From Cyanoderma ruficeps (Eukaryota; Chordata; Aves; Passeriformes; Timaliidae), in the NCBI GenBank assembly GCA_008694505.1, contig VZDJ01000223.1:5528794-5592793 (forward strand): a DNA stretch of 64,000 nucleotides, read 5' to 3'. Positions 1 through 9,900 of this stretch are shown piece by piece. The notes under the pieces are model-generated. The model was not told the DNA's origin. It saw only the letters and a program-made list of their open reading frames with translations, and made no database searches. Both the position numbers and the translations under genes were made by a program. The first letter of the stretch is position 1, and each line of letters begins with the position of its first letter.

Positions 1-840
1 GAGAGCAGGGAGATGGGCGGCCAAACACTGCAGCGCAGGGCGGGGGGAACATCCCGGCTCGGGGAGGACAAGGACGGGCTGGATTGATGAGAGGGCGGCG
101 GGAGCAGGGCCCGGAGCTGCCAGGGCCGGGGCACAGGGACCGGCCGGGGCGCTGCAGGCGGCTGGACACCGCCCCGGGCACGGAGTCAAGGCCGACAGAG
201 CGTTCCGGTCACGGCCGTGAGTCACTGGCTGTGGCAGCGGCCCGCAAATGCCGCTCGGGAGCCTTTGCTGGCAGAGCATCTGCTCCTCACCCCGAGGCAC
301 AGCCGGGGAGGGGCGGCCCCGAGCCCTCCCTCCCTCCCGAGAGCACAAGCGGAGCCGGCCGGGCCACACGGAACCAGCAATTCCAGAGCCGACGCTGCTT
401 TCCCGAGCCCGCAGCCTCTCCACGGCGCTGCCCCCCCAGGCAGGGCTGACTCCGGGCGGCTCCCGGCAGCAGGGAGACCCCAGGGGGGCCGGGAGCTGCG
501 GGGAACACCGGCCTGCCCCCCGTTTTTGCCTTCTCGGAAGCTTTTCACAGCCTTTTCCCGGGCTCCTCCTCCTGCGATTTTCCCGGCTGCTGCCAAACGT
601 CACCTCGGCAGCTGCTCCCTCCATCCTCCCTGCTCATCCCGATGTGATGGGGGGGCCGGGGTCTCAGAGCCCACCCAGGAGCTCTGGGCAGATCCCCCTC
701 TGCCTGGGGACCCCATGAGGGGGCACAGAGGGGAATCACAACCCATCTCCCACCCAAGGGCGCCCGAGCCAGCCTCGCTCTGCCCTGGGACAGCCTGTGG
801 GTGTGAGACTCTGTCTTTCAAAGCTGATTAAAAATACATG
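1..840. other. GC-rich intergenic DNA, no gene seen
   Basis: This stretch is GC-rich and every long open frame in it is proline, arginine and glycine rich in several frames at once, as expected from composition alone. I see no splice-bounded exon, RNA gene or recognisable repeat. By synteny with human 17q25.3 the next gene to the left should be NPTX1, converging on ENDOV, but I cannot find any of its coding sequence here. Confidence 0.5.
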
Positions 841-841
841 C

Positions 842-880
842 AGCATCAAACTAATTATGCTGATTAATTAGCATTTGTGG
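842..880. promoter_or_regulatory. AT-rich island with an 18-base near-palindrome and TAATTA sites
   Basis: An abrupt AT-rich patch sits in GC-rich surroundings. Bases 857-874 form an inverted repeat with arms ATGCT and AGCAT around GATTAATT, with one mismatched pair. It contains TAATTA-type homeodomain cores, and a second ATTA core lies just to the left. Such islands often mark conserved enhancers near developmental genes. The regulatory role is inference. Confidence 0.35.
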
Positions 881-2109
881 AGCGGAGTGGGCACAGGAGG
901 GGACACACGGGGAGGAGTGGGTGGTGCAGCGGGGTCAGAGCCCACCCTGCGCCGCCCCAGCCCCCCCGGGCTCCCCAGTGCTGCCCAGGGCTGGGGGTAA
1001 AGGGGCAGCACATTTGGGGGGCTCCCAGGCCCCCACTTCCCTCCCCGTCAGCAACAGATGCCGAACTCCACAGCGCTGCTGGAAATCAGGTCAGGGATGG
1101 CCTGCAGCACACGGAGCACCGCTCAACCTGCCGAGGCTCCGGGGCAGGGGCCACGGGCCCCAGGGCAGCCCCCGGCCCGGCCGGCAGCGAGGGGAGGAGG
1201 GATAGGGAGGTCTGGAGCAGCCGATAAATCCCCTCCTGCCCGGGAGGGACGAGCAGGGAGGCAGAGCTCCTGCGTGCTGCTGAGTCAGTGCCTGTGGAAG
1301 GTGGGGAATGAAACATCCCCGACACCCCCGCACACCTGGAACCTGCCCCCAGCACCGGATGGGGCGGGAGAGCCCCACGGGGACACGGCGGGGCCGAGTG
1401 ATTCCTTCGGGAAAGCGGAGCGGGACCCCAGGGGCCCACAGCGATGGCGCCCACCCCTGCCCAACCAGCCTTCCCCCTCCAGCCCCCCATGCCCGGGCAC
1501 GGGGCGGTCTCACGCGCCGACGGCGGATTTGGGATGGGTTGTGCTCCACACTTGGCAACGCTTTTGGCTCCCTCCTGACCCCTCCCCAGGCCCCCATATG
1601 TTGGTGCCATAAATATTCATCAGCTCTGTGGAAGCATCCAGGGCTGGGAGAGGAGCCCCGGCCCCGGTGGATCCCGGTGGATCCCGGGACCCCCAGCCCC
1701 GTCTCGCACCCCCAGGGCCCTTCCCAAGGGCTGCAACAGCGGCACCGCCCCCGACACGCTCCTGCCGCAGCCCCGCTCCCCTTCCCAATCGCAGTTTTGG
1801 GAGCAGCTCCCTCCCCTCGCTCCCTCCCCTCGCTCCCGGCGCAGTCTGGCAGATCCCGGGCAGGAGGATGGGGAACCGCGGCGGGGGAAAGGAGCCAATT
1901 TCCAGAAAAAATGGGATTTATCCACCCGCACTCGGAGGCAGGAGGAGGCTCCGCACAGACCGAGGGGCTTCTCCTCAGGCTGTGCAGGGGGACTCGGCCC
2001 CGAGGGAGCGCCAGGAGGGGCCGGGATGTTGTCCCCAAGGGACCGGGATGTCCCCGGCCCTGAGGTGGGGCAGGGCCCGGCTGCTGCCCTGTCCTGCCCC
2101 GGGGCCTTC

Positions 2110-2375
2110 AGGCACGAGCAAGAACCACGCCAAACTAATTGGATCCCAGTTTAGTGCAAACAAAGAGAAGGCAGGCGACATTTACCTAGCGGAGTAATTG
2201 ATATCCGAGTAATTTGTTGGAGTAACCTCATTACACGCCAGCTGGATTTCCACACCCTCCCAATCCCGCTCATTACAAACAAGGTTTGTGTGTTAATCAG
2301 AGCACTTTAATCACGGTGCTGCCCACCATCCCTCCGGCAAGTTACAAAGCCACCAGATTTATCTCAGACTCTACA
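2110..2375. promoter_or_regulatory. Candidate conserved non-coding element
   Basis: About 260 bases of balanced, complex sequence in a GC-rich setting, without long open frames or tandem repeats. It is dense in TAATT and ATTA cores (near 2136, 2194, 2209, 2230 and 2294) and has a TTTATC GATA-type motif near 2358. The composition contrast and motif density suggest an enhancer-like element. No alignment was available to prove conservation. Confidence 0.35.
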
Positions 2376-2654
2376 CGCTCCCGAGAACGGCCGGGTATTT
2401 TATTAGCAGGCAATGCTGCTCCTCGGGAAAACACCGGACATTTGTCCCTCAGGTTATGGCCGGGGGCAGAGCCGGCTCCTGGCACCACCTCTCCTCCCTT
2501 CCCGCTCCCTCCATCCCTGGCCCGGCCGATCTCCTCCTCCTCCTCCCCCACAGCGCAGTCAGGAGCTGTTCCCTCACCAGGAACCGGCTCCAGTCACAAC
2601 AGGAGCCGGGAGCCGCCGGCAGAGCCTCCCACGCCGGGAGCGCGGGGCCCTCCC

Positions 2655-2930
2655 GAGCACAAACCCACCACAAACCCACCGACACAAACCCACCACCATA
2701 AATCCACCACCACAAACCCACCCCCAAACCCACCACAAACCCACCACCAGCACAAACCCACCAGCACAAACCCACCACAAACCCACCATCAACACAAACC
2801 CACCACCACCACCACAAACCCACCACCACCACAAACCCACCACAAACCCACTGCCACCACCACAAACCCACCGCCAACACAAACCCACCATCACCACAAA
2901 CCCACCAGCACAAACCCACCCCCAAACCCC
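2655..2930. repeat. ACAAACCCACC minisatellite
   Basis: About 275 bases of imperfect tandem copies of an 11-15 base unit, ACAAACCCACC with variable CAC or AGC insertions. One strand is almost free of G. All frames stay open, giving Thr-Asn-Pro-Pro or Gln-Thr-His-His repeats on plus and a Gly/Val/Trp-rich repeat on minus; these are artefacts of the repeat. It lies in the spacer beyond the ENDOV 3' end. Confidence 0.85.
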
Positions 2931-3205
2931 CGCCCCGGGCTGGAGCTCCCGGGCAGCAGCGGCGAGCAGTGACCAGCTGGGCTCCGCAGGCACGGGCACG
3001 GCGTGCCAAGCAGGCAGGCCAAGAAAGGCAGGAAAAAGCGTGTTCCTAAGGAAACATCCTGCACCGAGCCCCCGAGGCGGGAACCAGCCCAGGAATTCAT
3101 CACGGGCTGCTCTCAGAGCCTTGGTTTGCGTTTTTAGAGCTGATCGGGCTGCGGGGATGGGCACAAGGCACTCCCAGTGTGTCCCCACAGAGGGACCCAG
3201 CTGAT

Positions 3206-3295
3206 GGGGGACCCCACAGGGCACCCATGGGACCCCACAGGGCAGCTGGGGGACCCCACAGAGCATCCGGGGGACCCCACAGGGCAGCCCCCCAC
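3206..3295. repeat. Short minisatellite (GGGACCCCACAGGGCA units)
   Basis: Four to five imperfect copies of a 20-24 base unit built on GGGACCCCACAGGGCA. It is intergenic and no function is evident. Confidence 0.7.
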
Positions 3296-3499
3296 CCCCG
3301 GCACCTCTGCTCTGCCCCCTCTTCCTCCAGCCCCGCTCAGCAGTTTTGGCTCCTTGGATACCAAAATTCCACCCAGTAGCCCAAGAGGGGAAGGGAGCAC
3401 CTTCCACGTCCCCCCCTAGGGGGGACACAGCCCCAGCCCCCCAACAGGAGGGATCTGTTGCCCCACGGATTTGCTGCCCTGCTTTGGGCTGAGCCCTGC

Positions 3500-3615
3500 A
3501 CGAGCTGCTCCATCACCCTAATGACACAGCTCATAATCATCTCATTCGCTATTAATTTGCTTGTCAAGAGAAATTCCACTCATTTGCTTTTAATTAATGG
3601 TGGCCTTAAAATGAA
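3500..3615. promoter_or_regulatory. Candidate conserved non-coding element
   Basis: A compact AT-rich block with CTAATGACA, CATAATCATC, CTATTAATTTGC and TTTTAATTAATGG motifs, flanked by GC-rich sequence. As with the block at 2110-2375, the clustered homeodomain-type cores and sharp composition change suggest an enhancer. This is inference only. Confidence 0.35.
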
Positions 3616-3619
3616 GCCG

Positions 3620-4800
3620 GGGGGGCTGGCGGGGCTCTGGTGAAAGGATCAACCAACACCAACAACGGGAAGAGCAGTTGGGGTGGAAAACTATTTATAG
3701 GACAAAAGGAAGGGAAAAATAAAATTAAAAAAAAAGAAGGACAAAAGGACAAAGGAAAAAAAAAGGAAAAAAAGAACCAAACAAGCCCGCAGGGGAGCCG
3801 TGATGTGACACTCCCCAGCTCCCCCCACAGCCGGGCTCTGCCCAGGAGCCACCACGGCCAAGGGGCCTCAGCTGCCACGGGAGGGAGCAGCACTAAAAAC
3901 GCCCATTTAGAGCCAGAGCTGGGGCCCAAAGCTGGGAAGGCTCCGAGATCCAAGGGACACAGCTGCCCCGGCAGCCCAAAAACACCAAAGGCTCCGGGAG
4001 CCGGGAAGGGACGGGGCTCAGCTGCCTGGGCCCAGCTCCACACCCGGCCCAGGGCTCAGGCCTGCAGCGGGACCTGGTCTGGGGACCAGGAGGGAAACAG
4101 CCCCTCCTAAACCCACCCAACCAGGCCAAAGGGAAGGGGAATGAGAACCGGGGGCAGGGAGGGGGGAAATCCCAATTAAACACTCCCCCGGCCCTCGGCA
4201 GGAGTGTCCCAAAATACAAACCCTGAGTCACCAGAGCTCAAACTGCACAGGCAGCACCTACACTGCCACAAGCTCCAGACACGGAGGTGGGAACTCATCC
4301 CACCCAGCCTCAGACACCTGTGACGGAGCTGCAAGCCCAGACTGCCTCAGAACACACAGAACAAACAGATTTGCATCCTAAAGCATCTCCCCCCCTTCTC
4401 CAAGGCAGACGCAGGGATCCCCCTTCCTCATCTCCAGGTGTCCAAATAAAACAGAGGGAGCAGATCCAGAGATTCTGCAGCAGAACCGTTCAGCACCCGG
4501 GAGTCAGGAAAGCCAAGCCCAAACCAATTCTGCCCCGGTTTGACACCAGGAGCCATCACGGGGCAGCCACAGCCCCGCTCCAGCCCCACAGCTCACTCCC
4601 CAGCAGCACTGAGGGTGGCCGAGCCCTGAGACACCTGCAGGGACTCCCAACCAGTCCCAGATGGAAACGGTGAGGAGAAAATCTCCATGGACATAACAGG
4701 AGGATTTACCACCAGTCAGCAAGAAGTAGTTTCCTCTGACTGCCAACAACTTCACACCCAGAAAAGCCAATTTCCAGCAAACGGAGAGTTAAAAAAGACA
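3620..4800. other. Intergenic spacer, no gene seen
   Basis: Apart from an A-rich tract near 3710-3780, I see no repeat, RNA gene or exon-like open frame here. Part could belong to an ENDOV 3' region if the transcript ends further left than proposed. Confidence 0.4.
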
Positions 4801-4807
4801 AGCCACG

Positions 4808-4813
4808 TTTATT
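4808..4813 (-). terminator. ENDOV: Possible ENDOV poly(A) signal (AATAAA)
   Basis: The minus strand reads AATAAA here. It is the first canonical signal I found downstream of the proposed ENDOV stop codon at 6961, and it would imply a 3' untranslated region of about 2.1 kb. A nearer non-canonical signal, or another terminal exon, cannot be excluded. Confidence 0.3.
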
Positions 4814-6960
4814 TCAAAGGACTCTCAAGCTCCAGTCTCTGAGTTTCTGTTAAGAGGTTTCAAGCATTACAAAGCGATTTTCCCTTCCCAGGGTTATAAA
4901 CCAATTAGATAAAGACCAAGTTAATCCCTTATTGTGTCCAAAGAGGCACAAGCAGACACCAAACACAGAGATTAGTCCCTTCCTTTAAGCACCCGCGTTT
5001 GGGCAGCTGGGAGAGCATCCCGCGGCTCAGGCGAAGCCCCAGGGCAGGAGCACAGAGCCTCACCCTGCAGCACCATCTTCCTCCGGAACCCCCCCCAGGT
5101 GACTTCATCCAGAGTCATCCGAGTTTACCTGGGCTTGGAAGGAGAGGAGTTCAGAGCCTCACGCAGAGGGACACCAGAGCAGTGATTCAGAGCCATTTTT
5201 ATGCTGGTTTTTTTACCTGATTTTCCCTCAGCCCCGGGCAGAGGCAGCTGGGGGGGCTCAGGCCAGCTGAGGACAGCAGAGTCCCCATCCCTGCATCCCT
5301 CACTGAGCACACGGACCCTTCAGGGATCAAAGCACCAGGCTCCCCCTGCCCCCTCTGCCCCCGGCCTGGCAGCAGCCCCGGACCCCAGCCCAGGACCAAA
5401 GGAGCAGCTCCAAGTGTGGATTTCCCCCCCCAGTCCCTCCACCCACGGACAAACCCCGGTGGGAAACAGCCCCTGCTTTGGCTTTTTAAACCGACTGGCA
5501 AAGGTTGTTTAGGGAAGTGCCTGTCCCCCTGTCCAGTGTCTGTCCCTCTGTCCAGTCCCTGTCCCCCTGTCCAGTGTCTGTCCCCCTGTCCAGCACTGCC
5601 CCGGATCCGCCCAGTCGGCCCCAGGGGACCAGGGTTTGTCACCTCCTCCCTTTTCCCACCCACTTTCAGGAGGGACAGCTCAAAGCCCAGCACAGCAGAG
5701 GCACAACAGGCTGGGCTTTGTCCTCCCCACCCGGAGCAGCTCCAAGACAGAGAAAAGAACAAAAGTTGTAGAACAAGTTTATGCAAAATTGAGGTTAAAA
5801 CAGCCCACAGGAGCCTGAGCTGAGCACCCCTCCCCACCCCCAGGAATGCCTCCTCCTCCCTCTTCAGGCTGGAATCTTACACAGTCACACCAAAATCCCC
5901 CAGAGCATCCCCTGCTCCTGCTGCTCTTCAGGCACAGTCAGGAACCACCTGCAATCTCAGCCAGGATCCCACACCTTGGGAAGGTTTTGTTCCTGCAGGC
6001 TGGGTGAGGCTGGAGGGTGATTTGGGCACAGAAGCTCCTCAGGCTGAGCTGGGGCTGGGCCAGAACTGCAGCCTGGCATCTGGGCACCTGGAGTGGCACC
6101 TGCAGTGGGCCTGCTGCTGCCCAGGGACGTGCCCAGGGAAGGGCAGAGCCCGGGCTGCAGGGACGGGGGAAGCTGCTCCAAGAACAGCAGGAAGGGAGGG
6201 CTCTGTGCCAGAGGTGTGCTGGGAGGGGCAGGCTGCCTCAACACCTCTGTAAATCACCCCCTGCAGCTGCCCAGCCAGGGGCTGCAAACTTACACTTGAG
6301 CCTTTGCTTACACAAAGATTTTAACAGTACTTGAGAATGAACCCTGAGAAGTTCAGTGCAAGGATTCTCCCTGAGCAGTGGCTGGTGGTGCCCTGGGGGA
6401 CACAGCCTGGCACAGCTGTCCCTCAGGGTGGCACTGGGCTCCTGCACCCAGCAGGACTCAGCCTTGGTGCAGGACAGGACCCAGCGAAGAGGAACTCTGC
6501 ATTTTCTTCTGGCACCAGACTAATCCTCCAGTTCAGCCTCCTTTCTGCTGCTGGGAACAAAAATGAGAAAGTAGGAATCTGAAAAAAAGTAGTAGAAGCC
6601 AACAGGCACAAACAACGGGCACTTGGTGAGCTTGAGCTCCTGCACCTCAGGGGACCTGCCACAGATTTACCTGGAACTGACACCACCGGCCCATCTTATG
6701 TAAGAGTGGGGGACTCTGACCCTCCCCAAGACCCGGGGGCCAAAACCAGCTCCCTGCAGGTATTTCTGTTCACCCTCAGGTCACACCTGTGGGCGTCAGG
6801 GCTTTGCTTATGACCAGCGCTGAAAAAAGCCCAAATCCCCTCTGCCCTTCCCCAGCTCAGGACACGGAGCCGGCAGAAGCAACGTGTGAGGCAGCGTGGC
6901 CACAGGGAGCAGGAGTCGCCTTCCGCAGGCAGCACATGTGTCCTGACCTCCCCACTGGGC
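4814..6960 (-). other. Presumed ENDOV 3' untranslated or flanking DNA
   Basis: No splice-bounded coding exon is recognisable on either strand. Bases 5519-5600 hold about four copies of a 19-20 base unit, CTGTCCCCCTGTCCAGTGT. The remainder is unremarkable single-copy sequence. Confidence 0.35.
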
Positions 6961-9900
6961 TCACCTTGTCACCCTGCCTGTACCTTTAATGCCATTAGTG
7001 CAGCTCATGCAGCAGCAGATCCCCCTTTGCCCACACACCCACCTGTCCGGGCCGGCAGGGGCAGCCTCCAGCGCCTCCCCTGGAGCACAGGGCTGCTTCC
7101 GCAGGTACTCCCTGGACCGAATGTCAGCCTGGAAACAAGGGGGAAAACGGGCTGAGCAGCCTGGCCGGTGCCTCCTCTGTCACCCCCGTGTGCCCCAGCC
7201 ACCCTGCTGCCAGCACAGCCCACCGGGAACACCGCATGGCTCAGCAAGGCACAGCCCGGGGCAGGGGGAGCACCAGCCACACCCCAGGAACTGTCAGGAA
7301 GTGTTGTGGGCATTCACTGGGCGTTCTTGTCCCCACCCTGAGGTGTTTGCTCAGCCCTCCAGGGCTGCACAACACCAGCAGCAGACCCTTGATGGAATCA
7401 CAAGCACACCCCGGGCTCTTGGACAACTTTGAGGACTGGCAGTTGATTTTCCCAGCCCTTCAAAGTTTTTTCCCTTTGAGAAACTTCTCTCCCAAACGCA
7501 CTGACTGCTGTGCCATTTCCCAGCAGCTGCTGTGCCCACCTCAAAGGCACAGTGTCCCTCCCCACTTACAAAGCAGGATGTGACCTTCCCAGCTGGAAAA
7601 GCTTCACAGCGTCTGGTGACTCAGAAATTGGGTTAACACATCCCCGGGGACCGTCCTTGAAGCATTTGCTGCTCTCCACCCTGTGCTGCTCCCGAGGAGC
7701 CTCTCCTGCAGCCCCGGCAGCCCCCAGGCCCCTCACCCCGAGCCCTTGGTGGAGGCTGTGCCTGCTGCTGGAACCTGCTCCACAACTGCAGAGCCTCCTG
7801 CCAGCTGAGGAGGAGAGAGTTACATAAGGGCTGGTTTGTTTGGGAGATTTTTTTTTCCCCCCTTCTCTCTATAATTGGACAGTTTCATAACCGAACTGAC
7901 AAATAACTTTGATCACTCTTCAGGATAAGCGATTACGTGACGGATTTTATAACCAGGGAAGGAGGCTGCTCAATAGTCCCCACGGGGAGACCAAGGAGCA
8001 GGAGGCACAGACACCAACTATTCTTCTAGGGAAGAAAAACCCCGACCACGTTCCTCTGAGAACATCAGCTAACGCTTGACGAGGTGGCAGTTCCCAGGCA
8101 GGGCTCACTCCTAACACAGCACTGGAGTCAGCTTAAGGCAGTGATTAACCACAGACTAATCAATAAGATGGATCACTGCCCTGCAATAATCCTCACAGAT
8201 TGGGGCTATTTTCAGAGGGGATGAGTGCTGGCCGTGGAAATGTTGCTCGGCCTGTTATCTGAGGTGGTCCCTGTGCACACCAGGTGGGACAGGGCACACC
8301 CAGCAGGAGCTGGAGCCTCAGGACAGCAGTGACTGATGTCCAGCCCCAGAGGAGAGGCTGATGCTGTGTCTCATTCTTCTGAGGGCAAGTGTTGTGTGTT
8401 TCACAGAGGGTGAGCTGCAGGCCCGGCCTCCCGGGTGGGCTGGCTGTCCCCAGGCTGTGCCAGCCCAGACCTGCCGGGCACAGGGCCAGGGGCAGCTGCA
8501 GGAAACACCAAGTGAGCAGGAGGTTGGTGAGCAGCCAAGCAGGAACAGGACCCAGCGAGGGCAGAGCAGGCTCCCGGGGCAATCCCTGGCAGCTGGAGAT
8601 GGGCACCAGCTGCTGCCTCCCTGCTGTGCACAGGGATCCCGGGAATGGGCAGGAGTGTGGGCAAGCACCAGGGAGGGGGCTGACCTCTGGCAGCTCCCTC
8701 AGCAGGGCTTGGGACTGTTCCAGGGCCACTAGGGGTGAGTGCTGCGCTGATTATTCTGGGATGGCAGCTCCTGCCTACCTCAACTCATGCCTGGGAGCTC
8801 CGAGGACCAGCTCTGGGCAGGACCTCAGCAGTGAGCACAGCTCTCCTGGCTGGGCCTGGCACGGGGAACAAGGAGCGAGTGGGATGTAAACCCTGATTGC
8901 AGGTGACAAGGGGAGTTCATCCCTCTGCTTCCTCCGAGAGATCTCACTTCTCTCATCTGCACCGCAGCCAGTTCCTTGGCAGCACAGCCACACTGTGGGC
9001 TGAATGCAAATGGAGCCCCTCCTGATCCCTGCCTGGATAATGCTGCATTCCCAGGAAGTTCCACGTCCCCTAAGGCAGGAGGCTGAGCTCCCACAGCAGC
9101 TGCACTGCACATGCTGCCCTCACACAGACCTCAGGAGCTGTGGGCACCTGAGCTCTCACAGCCCTTTTCATGGCCAGGGCTGCCAGAACTTCCAGGACCT
9201 GATGATCCACAGGTCTTTCCTGACACTGGGAAACCTGTAAGCACTTCTCCTGTCAGGTCTGCAATTTCTGGAGACGTACCACGGCAAAAAGGCTACGTCA
9301 GCCACCCATGGCAGGATTCTCCACAGCCTCCTACTCCCTAACTCCAGCTGCAGGTGCTCAAGAGCTGAGGCTTTCAGCTCTGCCTGTGCCAGGAGCTGTG
9401 GCAGTCACCACACAGAGGAAGCACAGTCCCTTGGAAAGGCTGAAGTGTCCTCATCTCCTGCCATCTCTAGAGTAAACCCACTCCCCTGTTGGACTTTTCA
9501 TCTCTCTGTAAGAAAAGTGATAATAATTCATTCTGTCACTCTAAGAAAAAGGTCACAGGGAACTGGAAGAGCCTCCGAACATGAGCAAATCCTGGAGGTG
9601 GCTGGAAGCAAAACGAGGGTGATGAAAAGCTCCAAGACACCTTTTTGTTTCCAAAAGGAACGGTTCTCCCTTGCCTTTGAACACACAGAGCTGCAGAGCT
9701 GGCTCGGAGCTCTGCAGAGGCATCTGTGCCTGGCTGGAGCAGGTTACATAAGGAGCTCCAGCAGCCTGCCCCAGTCTGGCAGGTACTGGGCTGAGACTGG
9801 AAACTGCAGCTCTGCTACGGACACCCCAAGGCTCCTTTTGCTCCCAGGACTCAGGATTTGGGGTAGTTTATAAGGGAGTCTCAGCTCCAGGGAGCACTGC

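Noticed and set aside
1091..2063. Overlapping 250-315 codon open frames on both strands
   Set aside because: Several frames are open together in GC-rich DNA, with low-complexity Pro/Arg/Gly content and no splice or domain evidence.
2286..3428. Long Thr-Asn-Pro-Pro and Gly-Val-Trp repeat proteins
   Set aside because: Created by the ACAAACCCACC minisatellite; no gene context.
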